In this document: positions 27,975 through 36,989 of the stretch, piece after piece
Layout: every line of letters starts with the position of its first letter
How positions within the stretch are numbered: position 1 is the first letter of the stretch
Source: Pseudomonas marincola
GTDB taxonomy: Bacteria; Pseudomonadota; Gammaproteobacteria; Pseudomonadales; Pseudomonadaceae
NCBI RefSeq assembly: GCF_900116605.1
Contig: NZ_FPBC01000008.1
Location: 62,001-126,000, forward strand
Direction: 5' to 3'
Length of the DNA stretch: 64,000 nt
Translations under genes and position numbers: made by a program
The notes under the pieces: generated by a model
Database searches by the model: none
Told to the model about the DNA's origin: nothing
Seen by the model: only the letters and a program-made list of their open reading frames with translations

Positions 27975-28774
27975 TGAACAGTGCCCTTTACAGTGGTTGG
28001 GTCAACCACCGGCGCTTCACCCCGAAAAGCCACAGCTTTAAATATCGTATGGGCTTTATTTACCTGGACCTTGATGAGCAAGCGCAGGTGCTCAAGCTTT
28101 CGCGGCTGGCGGGCAGCAGTCGCTGGGCACCGCTGTGTATCCGTGAAGAGGATTTTTTACCGGCTTTCACCCGCAGCGGCATGCGCCTGATCGATGCCGT
28201 TCGCCAGCGCGTTGGCGAGGCCATCGGGCAAGTCCCACAAGGGCCGATTTGCCTGCTCACGCAACCGCGCAGTTGGGGCCTGGCGTTTAACCCGGTGAGT
28301 TTCTTCTACTGCCATGCAGCAGACGGCACGCTGGCCGCGATTCTCTGCGAAGTGAGCAATACACCCTGGCGTGAGCGCTATCACTACGTACTCCCTGCCA
28401 CAGGTAGCGGCCAACAACACTTTGCTGTGGCCAAGGCCTTTCATGTATCACCGTTCTTGCCGCGCGATCTTGAGTACCGCATGTCGTTCAGCGCGCCGGC
28501 CAACCGCCTTGGCGTGTTCATGGCCGACTGGCAGGGCGAGACCAAGGTCTTCGATGCCAGCCTTAGCCTTGAACGCACCGAACTCAGCCGCAAGAGCCTG
28601 CACGGCTATCTGTGGCAATTCCCCTGGATGACCGGCAAAACCGTTGCCGCCATTTACTGGCAGGCCCTGCGCCTGCTGTTCAAACGCCTGCCCATTTTCA
28701 GCCATCAAGGCGCCAGCACTGATTTCAGTGTCGCCCTTCAGGACTCCAAGGAAGTACGCCATGAAAAGCTCTAG
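27974..28774 (+). CDS. DUF1365 domain-containing protein
   Basis: 266 residues. The family signatures are HRRFTPKSHSFKYRMGFIYLDLDE at the N-terminus and LAFNPVSFFYCHAADG in the middle, followed by EVSNTPWRERYHYVLP and FHVSPFLP. The biochemical function is not established. By family knowledge it is co-inherited with the adjoining FAD protein and CFA-like methyltransferase. It overlaps the upstream gene by 1 nt and the methyltransferase start by 14 nt. Confidence 0.92.
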   Translation: MNSALYSGWVNHRRFTPKSHSFKYRMGFIYLDLDEQAQVLKLSRLAGSSRWAPLCIREEDFLPAFTRSGMRLIDAVRQRVGEAIGQVPQGPICLLTQPRSWGLAFNPVSFFYCHAADGTLAAILCEVSNTPWRERYHYVLPATGSGQQHFAVAKAFHVSPFLPRDLEYRMSFSAPANRLGVFMADWQGETKVFDASLSLERTELSRKSLHGYLWQFPWMTGKTVAAIYWQALRLLFKRLPIFSHQGASTDFSVALQDSKEVRHEKL

Positions 28775-30035
28775 CCTGACTCCGACCAAAGACTCCGTGC
28801 GCACTGGCAATGGCATCGGTGCAAGCTTTCTGCGCATGGCAGTCATGCGTCAACTGGCGCAATTGCGCAATGGCGCCCTCGAAGTGGTGGATGGTAATGA
28901 ACGCCAGTTGTTCGGCGATGCCATGGCGAGCCTGCGCGCCGAGCTTCACATCCACAATGACGCCATCTGGGGCATGGTCGCCAGCAATGGCTCGATCGGC
29001 GCCGGTGAGGCGTACATTCACGGTTACTGGACCTCGCCTGACTTAACGGCGGTGGTGCGCGTGTTTGTCAGCAACCTGGAAGTGCTGGACGCGATGGAAG
29101 GCGGCCTGGCGACCTTGAGCCGTCCGTTTATCAAGGCGCTGCATTGGGTCAATCGCAACACACGCAGCGGCTCGCGGAAAAACATCGCCGCGCATTACGA
29201 CCTCGGCAACGACATGTTCGAGCAATTTCTTGACCCGACCATGATGTACTCAGCCGCCCAGTTCCAGACCCCTCAAGACACCCTGGAACAGGCGCAGTTG
29301 AACAAGCTTGAACGGATCTGCCAGAAGCTCGAGCTGAAACCCGACGATCACCTGCTGGAGATCGGCACGGGCTGGGGCAGCATGGCGATTTATGCGGCCA
29401 TTCACTATGGCTGCAAAGTCACCACCACGACCCTTTCGCAGGAACAATACGACTATGCCGCCGAGCGGATTAACCGCCATCGGCTGCAAAGCAAGATCAC
29501 CTTGCTGCTGGAAGACTACCGCGACCTGAAGGGCCGCTATGACAAGCTGGTGTCGATCGAAATGATCGAAGCTGTCGGCCATAAGTTCCTGCCGGAATAC
29601 TTCGCCCAATGCGCGCGCCTGCTCAAAGATGACGGGTTGATGCTGCTGCAAGCCATCACCATTCGCGACCAGCGTTACGAGCAAGCCAAGAACAACGTCG
29701 ACTTCATCCAGCGCTACATATTTCCAGGCGGCGCCCTGCCCTCGGTGAGCAAGATGCTCGATGTGATCTGTAAACACACCGACATGAACCTGCACCACAT
29801 GGAAGACTTTGGCCTGCATTACGCGAAAACCCTGCGGATGTGGCACGATAACCTGCATCAGGCGCGACATAACCTTGAGCAGCTCGGCTACGACGAGTAC
29901 TTCTACCGCATGTGGGAGTTTTATCTGTGCTATTGCGAGGGTGGCTTCATCGAGCGCACCATCGGCACCGCACAACTGCTCATGGCCAAACCGGCCGCCC
30001 AACCAAAGCCCTTACTCGGACGTTTTGATGTCTAA
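28761..30035 (+). CDS. SAM-dependent methyltransferase, cyclopropane-fatty-acid synthase family
   Basis: 424-residue enzyme of the CFA synthase family. The core shows NIAAHYDLGNDMFEQFLDPTMMYS-type sequence around residue 140, the SAM motif LLEIGTGWGSMAIYAA near 195, VSIEMIEAVGHKFLPEYF near 270, DFIQRYIFPGGALPS near 315, and a C-terminal FYLCYCEGGF motif. It would methylate or cyclopropanate unsaturated phospholipid acyl chains; related members make branched precursors of furan fatty acids. ATG 28761 is chosen because AAGGA precedes it, giving a 14-nt overlap with DUF1365. The canonical stress-regulated cfa gene is expected elsewhere in the genome. Confidence 0.92.
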   Translation: MKSSSLTPTKDSVRTGNGIGASFLRMAVMRQLAQLRNGALEVVDGNERQLFGDAMASLRAELHIHNDAIWGMVASNGSIGAGEAYIHGYWTSPDLTAVVRVFVSNLEVLDAMEGGLATLSRPFIKALHWVNRNTRSGSRKNIAAHYDLGNDMFEQFLDPTMMYSAAQFQTPQDTLEQAQLNKLERICQKLELKPDDHLLEIGTGWGSMAIYAAIHYGCKVTTTTLSQEQYDYAAERINRHRLQSKITLLLEDYRDLKGRYDKLVSIEMIEAVGHKFLPEYFAQCARLLKDDGLMLLQAITIRDQRYEQAKNNVDFIQRYIFPGGALPSVSKMLDVICKHTDMNLHHMEDFGLHYAKTLRMWHDNLHQARHNLEQLGYDEYFYRMWEFYLCYCEGGFIERTIGTAQLLMAKPAAQPKPLLGRFDV

Positions 30036-30549
30036 ATTGCTGGTCAACGCCCTGCTGTTTCAACTCGGCTGGTTCACCTGCATTCTTGCGGGGAACAGCC
30101 TGTGGTTATTGATTGTCGGGGCGGTGCTGGCAATACATCTGCTCTGGACCAGCAGTTGGCACGCGGAAGGCAAACTGCTGATCAGCGTTTTTCTGGCCGG
30201 CAGCGCATTGGACACATTCCTGCTTAACCTCGGGCTGTTCCAATTGCCGGTCGAGAGCAAGGTTATCCCGCTGTGGTGGGCATTGTTATGGCCGCTGTTT
30301 GCCAGCACGCTTAATCATTGCCTGGCGTGGACCGCCAAACCGTGGTGGCGCGCCAGTTTGCTCGGCGCCTTCGGCGGGCCGCTTTCGTACTACGCCGGAG
30401 TCGAGTTGGCGGGTATCCAGATGCCCCACGGCGAATGGCCAACGCTGTTGTTGCTGGCTGTGATATGGGCTGGCGTCATGCCCATACTGCACGGTTTCAG
30501 TTCGCTGTACCGCAGCCAGTACGAGCAACGCTTGCGCACTCAGCGCTGA
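30028..30549 (+). CDS. DUF2878 family membrane protein
   Basis: 173-residue hydrophobic protein with five to six membrane helices (starting LLVNALLFQLGWFTCILAG). HAEGKLLISVFLAGSALDTFLLNLGLF and PLWWALLWPLFASTLNHCLAW match the DUF2878 family. It overlaps the methyltransferase stop by 8 nt and is the last gene of the light operon. Function unknown; a membrane partner for lipid modification is an inference from context. Confidence 0.83.
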   Translation: MSKLLVNALLFQLGWFTCILAGNSLWLLIVGAVLAIHLLWTSSWHAEGKLLISVFLAGSALDTFLLNLGLFQLPVESKVIPLWWALLWPLFASTLNHCLAWTAKPWWRASLLGAFGGPLSYYAGVELAGIQMPHGEWPTLLLLAVIWAGVMPILHGFSSLYRSQYEQRLRTQR

Positions 30550-30601
30550 GCTTTCTGCGTTTTCGATCACGGCGCTCGCAGGCTTGGAGTAGACTGCGGG
30601 C

Positions 30602-30925
30602 ATGACCGATGCCAAGCCCGACGCGAATATTCTCATTGCGCATGCCCAGCAGCCCGAAATTGCCTGCTCGAACTGCGCGGCCTGCTGCTGCCAGCTCGAA
30701 GTCATGTTGCTCACAGAAACCGGCGTGCCAGAGCGTTATATCGCTACCGATGAGTGGGGCGGTGAGGTCATGCTCAGACTCGACGACGGCTGGTGCGCAG
30801 CCCTTGATCGCGACAGCATGCGCTGCAGCATCTATGAGCGGCGCCCGCTTATCTGCCGCGAATTCGAGATGGGCTCACCCGAGTGCCAGGATGAACGACG
30901 CGGCATGAGCAGCATCTACCGCTAA
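30602..30925 (+). CDS. YkgJ-family cysteine cluster protein
   Basis: 107-residue protein with the UPF0153/YkgJ cysteine pattern: CSNCAACCC near residue 22, then CAALD, CSIYERRPLICREFEMG and SPEC. The pattern suggests a zinc or Fe-S centre. It begins 52 nt after the DUF2878 gene and could be read from the light operon or from its own weak promoter. Function unknown. Confidence 0.85.
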   Translation: MTDAKPDANILIAHAQQPEIACSNCAACCCQLEVMLLTETGVPERYIATDEWGGEVMLRLDDGWCAALDRDSMRCSIYERRPLICREFEMGSPECQDERRGMSSIYR

Positions 30926-30968
30926 GCGTGCGCTTGTCGCCCGCTTGCAGCAAAGCTGCATAGCAGGC

Positions 30969-32147
30969 TTACCAGGTTGATCCGGTCTGGATGTACAGCG
31001 CGGTATCTTCCGGGCCCCGCGCCACATCCACGCCCATGACCAGGCCGTAGCGTCGGGCAATCATGTAGCGGAATCCGCCGCCGACTGTATTCACTTCCTC
31101 TGCATCAGAAAAATCGCTGAAATCATCGGCTGCACGTCCGGTTCCGGTGAAGAACCCCAGCTTCCAGCGCTGATTGATTTTGTAGTCCAACTGGATTTCC
31201 GCGACCCCAACGCGGTTGCCTTGGTAGCGTGATTTCGGCACACCGCGCAGGTCGATGAAGGGCGGCACGTAAGGCGGCAGGTCGTCGCTTCCACGCGCGT
31301 TGACCCCGTCTACCTGCACACGCAGCCCAAGGTTCCACTGATCGTTCAGCTCCCAATAGTTGAGGCCCGAAAGCTGGTAGCTGGAATAGTCGTAATCACT
31401 GCCAATGGCATCGTCGAAGACGGTGTAGTTACTGGAGTAGTAATAACCGTGCTGGGGATTGAACGGGTTGTCACGGCTGTCGTATTCAAGCACCAGGCCC
31501 AGGCCAGAGGTGGTGGCCGAGCGCACGCTGTTGCTTTCGATGTAATCTTGCACCGCCAGTGGCAGGCGCGACAGATCGGGAGAGTTGGCCAGCTCGCCTT
31601 CCACTTTACGGTAAAGCTGGCGACCGCCGACAAACACATGCGTGTCTGGAAGCCGGTATTTGAGATCCTGAAACACCACCGGGCCGCGCAGGTTCAGCTC
31701 AATCGGCTGACTCAAGTCGCCCGTTCGCGGCAGTGAGTAAAACTCTAGATTGGGCGATGCGTAGGCCAGCACGCCGCGATAGCGCAGCGTGTCATCCAAC
31801 CAGAAACCGAGATGCCCAATGGCGCCGGCCCACGTGCCATTCTCGGTGCCCATGCCGGCGACAATGCTGATGTTTTCAGGCAGCAAGGCTTTGTTTTGAG
31901 TGCGTTGTTTACGCTGCTCTTCAGACTCATGAAAGAACAGCGCCCCCAAGGCCAGCCCAGCGCCCACTGCGGGCTCGGTAATTATCCCCGGCACCGGCAG
32001 AAAACCGTGCGGTACTTCAGCCAGAAAGTTACTGGCATCGACTTGACCATCTTCAGGGTCAATAAACTTATCGCTTAAATCCGCGTTAGCGAATGTCGGC
32101 AGTGTCACAGTCAGAGTGACAAGCAAGGACTGCCACGTTTTCAACAT
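30969..32147 (-). CDS. BamA/TamA-family outer-membrane beta-barrel protein
   Basis: 392-residue outer-membrane protein. Signal peptide at residues 1-22 (MLKTWQSLLVTLTVTLPTFANA). The rest alternates polar and hydrophobic residues; GLGLVLEYDSRDNPFNPQHGYYYS is the diagnostic surface-antigen (Omp85 barrel) motif, and VGVAEIQLDYKINQRWKLGFFTGTGRA resembles the late-barrel strands. The C-terminal residue is Trp, as is usual for assembly by BAM. No POTRA domains are seen; about 80 residues precede the barrel. ATG 32147 is preferred because the signal peptide begins there. Function unknown. Confidence 0.85.
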   Translation of the reverse strand: MLKTWQSLLVTLTVTLPTFANADLSDKFIDPEDGQVDASNFLAEVPHGFLPVPGIITEPAVGAGLALGALFFHESEEQRKQRTQNKALLPENISIVAGMGTENGTWAGAIGHLGFWLDDTLRYRGVLAYASPNLEFYSLPRTGDLSQPIELNLRGPVVFQDLKYRLPDTHVFVGGRQLYRKVEGELANSPDLSRLPLAVQDYIESNSVRSATTSGLGLVLEYDSRDNPFNPQHGYYYSSNYTVFDDAIGSDYDYSSYQLSGLNYWELNDQWNLGLRVQVDGVNARGSDDLPPYVPPFIDLRGVPKSRYQGNRVGVAEIQLDYKINQRWKLGFFTGTGRAADDFSDFSDAEEVNTVGGGFRYMIARRYGLVMGVDVARGPEDTALYIQTGSTW

Positions 32148-32357
32148 AATCCAAAGGCTCTCGAACAGGGTCTGGCATTTAATGTAGCCCAACTGGCAGC
32201 CAGCGGTGATGCAATGAAGCCCCAACCCCAACTACCGCACGGAGCTGTTCGATGCTTGGTTAATAACTCATGGCAGAACAATGAGCAGAGGCCAATTGAT
32301 CAGGCAAAACCGCTTAACCCAACGGCGACGATCCCACTCTCTTTAAAAACAGGCGCC

Positions 32358-32393
32358 CATAAAAAATGCCAGACAAAACCGCTGCCTGGCATT
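32358..32393 (-). terminator. Rho-independent terminator of the yajG-like gene
   Basis: On the minus strand, AATGCCAG (32386-32393) pairs with CTGGCATT (32365-32372), followed by a T-run (complement of the A-run 32361-32366). It lies about 40 nt downstream of the lipoprotein stop. Confidence 0.75.
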
Positions 32394-32432
32394 CTCAAGT
32401 GTACTGCGCTCATCGAGCGCAATCACGGGGCA

Positions 32433-33017
32433 TTACTGGTTGAGCAACTGCCCAATCGCCGGGTCCTTGAACGCGCGCGTCATGGCGTCGCTCAATACAT
32501 CGCTGACCAACTGTGTGTTGGTATCTTGGTTGGGCGACATGCCAAATCGTTGATTCAGCGATGCGCCGTAACGACCGCTGAAGCGGCGGTTGCTGTTCTG
32601 CACATCGGCGCGAATGGTTGCGCTGATATTGGCTTCGGTCACATACAGCTCATCTTTTGGCGACTGATATTTAAGGTCGGTCAGGGTCAGCGTCAGCTGC
32701 GGGGCATTAACCGCATTGCTGGTAGGGGTAAAGCCCAACAGGCGCACAGCGGCTTCTGCTTCGGCCTGCATGCGCGGCACCAGCGCTTCGCGGTTCACGC
32801 TGATGGCGCTGGTTTCCGGGTACAGCCCGCCGCGCGTACCGAGCACTGGCGATGAACGACCATCGGCAATTTTCACCACGACAGGCTGGCCATGGCCAAC
32901 GGCGGTCAGTGATGAAGTCAGTTTAGGTTGAGGGGTGATTTGTTGAGGGCTGTGGGCACAACCAACCAGCGTAAGGCTGGCAACCGTAATCAGGCCAAAC
33001 AGCAAGCGAGGCAACAT
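32433..33017 (-). CDS. YajG-family lipoprotein
   Basis: 194-residue lipoprotein. Residues 1-19 are a lipoprotein signal (MLPRLLFGLITVASLTLVGC) with the lipobox LVGC. The body (VVKIADGRSSPVLGTRGGLY, LTLTLTDLKYQSPKDELYVTEANISATI) matches the YajG family. Two in-frame ATGs exist at 33023 and 33017; GGAGAG directly abuts the first and lies 6 nt before the second, so 33017 is the functional start. Function unknown; probably outer-membrane anchored. Confidence 0.87.
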   Translation of the reverse strand: MLPRLLFGLITVASLTLVGCAHSPQQITPQPKLTSSLTAVGHGQPVVVKIADGRSSPVLGTRGGLYPETSAISVNREALVPRMQAEAEAAVRLLGFTPTSNAVNAPQLTLTLTDLKYQSPKDELYVTEANISATIRADVQNSNRRFSGRYGASLNQRFGMSPNQDTNTQLVSDVLSDAMTRAFKDPAIGQLLNQ

Positions 33018-33850
33018 GCTCATCTCTCCAATGACGTAGAACGCAAAAAGTGCGGCAAGTATACCCAGCGCGCAGACGCGCTAACAGCACTGCTAGTGAG
33101 ACATATGTGCAGCAGCGCTGGTTCAATCAGGCTATTGGCAGCATGCGCCGTTGCTACTTTAGTCGCGGGACTATTTTCCCGAATGGCCCGATGAATTGCC
33201 CTGCCAATAGCCACAATCGCGGAAAAAACCTGCGTGCAAATATCGCCTGTGACACTAAAGCGCCACAACAGCTCGCTAAAAGCACCACGCTAGAGCCTTT
33301 TCCGCGCGGGCGCTTACAAACCGAACTATCTGGCTTACAGGCTCTCAAAATAGCTAAGAGTGACCAGTCGTCGCTCATGCGCGCGCAGACTAAGTGTTGG
33401 TTGACTGACCATTGGCCGAATAAAAGTCACGTCGGGCGATCAATTTTGCTGCATTCGTCTTATAATCGCGCCCCGATTATAAGGACGCCTCCTGATCGGG
33501 CCTTGCTTTTCAGCCTTGCCCCAGAGAGTCGCCCACTTCGTAAAGCCTTTTGCACGAAGACCACCCTGCCCGTGTGCCACAACCCAGCAATGGCGGCATC
33601 TGCAGTGTAGGTCGAGGCCGGCTTACGAACTTTTGAGGTTCATGTCTCCAAAAGAGCATGAAAAAAAACGGTTTTAACAACTTCACAAGAGTGTGGCGAA
33701 AAAATGAACAACTTTGCGGCGGGTTTGCGCACGGTTATCACTTCACCGGTGTCGTCAGGAGAGTTCAGCGACCGCTGATGAACGCTTTGCAGCGTTGATT
33801 CACGCATGGCCACTGGCTGTCAATTGGGTGCTGATTTTGGAGAAGCGATA
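33018..33850. other. Long intergenic region between the yajG-like gene and mqo
   Basis: About 830 bases without a convincing gene; an open frame at 33050-33610 has no family resemblance and no ribosome site. A perfect 10-bp inverted repeat is at 33459-33483. Overlapping it, CCCGAT (33473-33478) could pair with ATCGGG near 33495-33500, followed by a pyrimidine-rich stretch, so alternative RNA structures are possible. A second small dyad AACGC-tttgca-GCGTT lies near 33782-33797. The region likely contains a long mqo leader and its control elements. Confidence 0.45.
33459..33483. promoter_or_regulatory. Perfect 10-bp inverted repeat, possible operator
   Basis: CTTATAATCG (33459-33468) and CGATTATAAG (33474-33483) with a 5-nt GC-rich centre. 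Each arm contains TATAAT in one orientation, so it could be an operator covering back-to-back -10 elements. No convincing -35 is seen at the right distance on the plus strand. Confidence 0.5.
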
Positions 33851-35353
33851 ATGGCGCAGAATAATTACGATTCAGTAGACGTGTTGCTGGTTGGGGCCGG
33901 CATCATGAGCGCGACGTTAGCCGTGCTGCTGAAAGAACTCGATCCAGCAATCAAACTGGAAATCGTCGAGTTGATGACATCCGGAGCGATCGAAAGCTCC
34001 TTCCCGTGGAATAACGCAGGTACCGGCCACGCAGGCCTGTGCGAGCTGAACTACACCCCTGAAGGCGCGGACGGCTCTATCGACATCAAGAAGTCGGTAA
34101 GCATCAACACGCAGTTCGAAGAATCGAAGCAGTTCTGGGCCTATCTGGTCGAGAAAGGCGCATTCGGCTCACCCAAGGACTTCATCAATGCCGTTCCGCA
34201 CCTGAGCTTTGTGCGCGGTGAAGATGGTGTTGCGTTCCTCAAGAACCGCTTCAATGCACTGACTGCGCACCACGCATTCAGCGAAATGGAGTACACCGAA
34301 GACCGCGCCACCATGGCTGAGTGGATGCCGCTGATGATGCCGGGACGTGATCCCAACGAGCGCATTGCAGCCACCCGCGTCATGGCCGGTACCGACGTAA
34401 ACTTTGGCGCCCTGACTCAGAAGCTGCTCCAGCACCTGAACAATCAGCCGGACGCCAGCGTCAAGTGCAACCAGAAAGTGGTCGGTCTGGAGCGTAACGC
34501 TCAGGGCTGGCGCGTGACGGTGAAGAACCCAACCAACGGCAACAGCCGCCAGATTCAGGCCAAGTTTGTATTCCTCGGCGCGGGCGGTGGTGCCCTGCCG
34601 TTGCTGCAAATGTCCGGCATTGAGGAAGGCAAAGGCTTCGGCGGCTTCCCGGTGAGCGGCCAGTGGCTGCGTTGCGACAACCCGGAAATCGTTAAGCAGC
34701 ACCAGGCCAAGGTCTACAGCCAGGCCGAAGTGGGCTCGCCGCCGATGTCGGTTCCGCACCTGGACACACGCGTCGTCGATGGCAAGAAATCCCTGCTGTT
34801 CGGACCGTACGCCGGTTTCTCCACCAAGTTCCTGCGTCACGGCTCCTTGATGGACCTGCCGTTGTCGGTTCGTCCGAACAACATCGGCCCGATGCTGGCC
34901 GTCGCGCGCGACAACTTCGACCTGACCCGCTACCTGATCAAGGAAGTGATGCAGTCCGAAGAGAAGCGCCTGCAAACCCTGCGTGGCTTCTACCCGGAAC
35001 TGGACCCGAAAGACTGGCGCCTGGAAATGGCCGGCCAGCGTGTGCAGATCATCAAGAAAGATCCGAAACGTGGCGGCATTCTGCAGTTCGGTACTGAACT
35101 GGTTGCAGCGCACGACGGCTCTATTGCTGCACTGCTGGGCGCATCGCCTGGTGCTTCGGTGACTGTTTCGATCATGCTCGACCTGATCCGTCGCTGCTTC
35201 CCTGAGCGCGCTCAGTCTGCCGAGTGGACGAGCAAGCTGGCCGAGATCTTCCCGGCTATGGGCGACGTGCTGGCCAAGGACGCTGAAGTCTATCGTCAGG
35301 TACAGGAGCGCTCCGACGCGCTGCTGCAACTCAGCGAGCCCGCAATGGCCTGA
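33851..35353 (+). CDS. mqo: Malate:quinone oxidoreductase
   Basis: 500-residue FAD-dependent peripheral membrane enzyme that oxidises malate to oxaloacetate and passes electrons to quinone, serving the TCA cycle. The FAD motif [19 protein letters not shown] is at residues 9-27, and [23 protein letters not shown] near 53 is a hallmark of Mqo. [14 protein letters not shown] and [25 protein letters not shown] [18 protein letters not shown] are also typical. The frame opens at 33806, but ATG 33851 follows TTTGGAG and matches the family start. Monocistronic with a strong terminator. Pseudomonads often carry two mqo paralogues; which one this is cannot be decided here. Confidence 0.96.
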   Translation: MAQNNYDSVDVLLVGAGIMSATLAVLLKELDPAIKLEIVELMTSGAIESSFPWNNAGTGHAGLCELNYTPEGADGSIDIKKSVSINTQFEESKQFWAYLVEKGAFGSPKDFINAVPHLSFVRGEDGVAFLKNRFNALTAHHAFSEMEYTEDRATMAEWMPLMMPGRDPNERIAATRVMAGTDVNFGALTQKLLQHLNNQPDASVKCNQKVVGLERNAQGWRVTVKNPTNGNSRQIQAKFVFLGAGGGALPLLQMSGIEEGKGFGGFPVSGQWLRCDNPEIVKQHQAKVYSQAEVGSPPMSVPHLDTRVVDGKKSLLFGPYAGFSTKFLRHGSLMDLPLSVRPNNIGPMLAVARDNFDLTRYLIKEVMQSEEKRLQTLRGFYPELDPKDWRLEMAGQRVQIIKKDPKRGGILQFGTELVAAHDGSIAALLGASPGASVTVSIMLDLIRRCFPERAQSAEWTSKLAEIFPAMGDVLAKDAEVYRQVQERSDALLQLSEPAMA

Positions 35354-35368
35354 GGCTGTTGTGATTAG

Positions 35369-35394
35369 AAAAACCGCCTACGGGCGGTTTTTTT
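35369..35394 (+). terminator. Rho-independent terminator of mqo
   Basis: AAACCGCC (35371-35378) and GGCGGTTT (35383-35390) with a TACG tetraloop, followed by a T-run to 35394 and preceded by an A-run, so it may also serve the converging PilZ gene. Confidence 0.9.
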
Positions 35395-35411
35395 ATGCCC
35401 GCGCTACGGCC

Positions 35412-35768
35412 TCAGACCGAGGTGGCGGTGTGCCGGAAACTGAAGTAGCGGCGCAATGCGCAGATCATCTCGACGTATTCGGCGGGTGGCGCCACCAGAG
35501 CGAAGCCCGAGTCGAAGCTGCCGGGCGTGACATCTTCACGGCACCATTGGCAGGTGGCGGTGATGTCGATGAAGCGCTGCGCAGGCTGGCCGGGAATTTT
35601 CAAACGCATCTCGAAACGCGCCCCCACCAGCAGCGGCAGCTCGCTGATCAGCATCATGCCATCGAGCGACACATTGCCAATGAAGCCCATCGGCTTATCG
35701 GTATTGCGGTTGTAGACCTTGAGATAGGAAGGTAGCTGCAGCCGACTGATATGACGTTGATTAGGCAT
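35412..35768 (-). CDS. PilZ domain protein (c-di-GMP binding)
   Basis: 118-residue single-domain PilZ protein. The c-di-GMP motif RxxxR is seen as R5-HIS-R9, and the second motif (D/N)xSxxG is seen as NVSLDG near residue 32. A DxGF-type strand (FDSGFALV) lies near 85. Both binding motifs are intact, so it probably binds c-di-GMP. The partner is unknown; a GGDEF protein lies about 5 kb downstream in the window. Confidence 0.88.
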   Translation of the reverse strand: MPNQRHISRLQLPSYLKVYNRNTDKPMGFIGNVSLDGMMLISELPLLVGARFEMRLKIPGQPAQRFIDITATCQWCREDVTPGSFDSGFALVAPPAEYVEMICALRRYFSFRHTATSV

Positions 35769-35826
35769 AGTGGCACATCGCTATATTGAAATCTGAGTAT
35801 AACTGCCTGCGCCGGCATTTGCAGAC

Positions 35827-36249
35827 CTAGCTGCAATTTTTGCCGATTTCACTGCGCAATTGCTGCCGCGCCGCATCCATTTCCTGATCCGAATAATAAC
35901 TGCGCTCGCCATCAGCGTCTGGCCGATAGTAACGATAACCTTCGGGCATCTGCTCCAACTGCTTGCGGAGTTTTGTGCAGGTCTGCTCGGTCTTGGCCCG
36001 GCGCTCTGCTGTAGCAGCAGCGGCTTGGGCCTGCTCATCGCGGCGGGCATCGTAAAATCGCTCGGTGCGGGCCTGACGCTCACGTGTGGCTTGATCACGC
36101 TCGACCACTTGCGGCTTGACCTCGACTCGCTGCGCGCCAGCACCATTTGGCCGCTGCTCGAAATGCACCTGCCCGGACGCATCAGTCCAGCGGTAGATCT
36201 CGGCGCTGGCCAGTCCTGGCAACAGCAGTACACACAGCAATAGCCGCAT
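35827..36249 (-). CDS. DUF4124 domain-containing periplasmic protein
   Basis: 140 residues: signal peptide at 1-16 (MRLLLCVLLLPGLASA), then the DUF4124 motif EIYRWTDASGQVHFEQRP, then a charged, probably helical segment rich in Arg, Gln and Ala (about 50-95), and a short C-terminal region with a conserved RYYRPDADGERSYYSD. ATG 36249 has GGAGAAG upstream; the open frame extends 9 codons further. Function unknown. Confidence 0.87.
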   Translation of the reverse strand: MRLLLCVLLLPGLASAEIYRWTDASGQVHFEQRPNGAGAQRVEVKPQVVERDQATRERQARTERFYDARRDEQAQAAAATAERRAKTEQTCTKLRKQLEQMPEGYRYYRPDADGERSYYSDQEMDAARQQLRSEIGKNCS

Positions 36250-36340
36250 CAAACTTCTCCATGGATAAGCACACAAGCATACCCCTGAATGGCCAACACG
36301 CCAGTTGCTCAGCAGTTAAGCAACAAGCCCGGGCTGGGGC

Positions 36341-36706
36341 CTAGCGCGAGCCCAGAAGTGGCTTCTCGGTGGGCACATGGCCAAGCTGGCGCAAAGTTAC
36401 CAGACGCGCACGTGCACGAAAAGCGTATTCGCTGGTTGGATAAGTGCTGATGATGAAATGATAGGTTTGCGCCGCATCCACAAATAGCCGCTGGCGCTCA
36501 AGGCACTGGCCGCGCAACAGCGATATTTCCGGCTGCAGATAGCGCCGCGATCGGCTGGTGCGCTCGGCCTTGGACAACTCCAGCAAGGCAGTCTCGCAAT
36601 TGCCGCGATCATAGGCGCGGTAAGCGCTGTCTATATGATGGTCCAATGACCAGCGGGTGCAGCCGGATACGCCCGCCAGCACCAGCATGATGATCAATGC
36701 ACGCAT
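36341..36706 (-). CDS. Small TPR-like lipoprotein
   Basis: 121-residue lipoprotein with the signal MRALIIMLVLAGVSGC (lipobox VSGC). Two helical-repeat-like segments follow: AYRAYDRGNCETALLELSKAE and CLERQRLFVDAAQTYHFIISTYPTSEYAFRARARL, which resemble tetratricopeptide units. ATG 36706 is chosen because GAGGAGAG lies 6-13 nt upstream. It lies 91 nt before the DUF4124 gene on the same strand. Function unknown; TPR lipoproteins usually mediate envelope protein contacts. Confidence 0.78.
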   Translation of the reverse strand: MRALIIMLVLAGVSGCTRWSLDHHIDSAYRAYDRGNCETALLELSKAERTSRSRRYLQPEISLLRGQCLERQRLFVDAAQTYHFIISTYPTSEYAFRARARLVTLRQLGHVPTEKPLLGSR

Positions 36707-36989
36707 TACAACTCTCCTCGATAATTCCGCCTCAATACTCAGGCAAGCCTGAACCGTTGAGTGCACATGCTGATGCTATCGGCCGCCGGTTAAAATTCTT
36801 CACCGCCAATACGCGCATCACGCATTGCTTTAACGCTAGAGCAAATGCGTCATTCATGCTTTGGCACCCGCCGCACGGCGGCCACTTGCACAAATACAAG
36901 CCGACAGCGCTAAGGTAGTGCAGATGAACAATGACTACAGCGTTTTGCCGTAGTAGCCTCGCCACCAGTTGTATATCAGGAGCCTGAGC

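Noticed and set aside
33050..33610. 186-codon open frame in the mqo upstream region
   Set aside because: No ribosome site, no recognisable domain, and it runs across the perfect palindrome; treated as noncoding.
34169..35329. 386-codon open frame opposite mqo
   Set aside because: Antisense shadow; composition typical of reversed coding sequence.
36886..36914. Possible pyk promoter TTGCAC with GCTAAG
   Set aside because: Spacing and -10 are poor; too weak to list as a feature.
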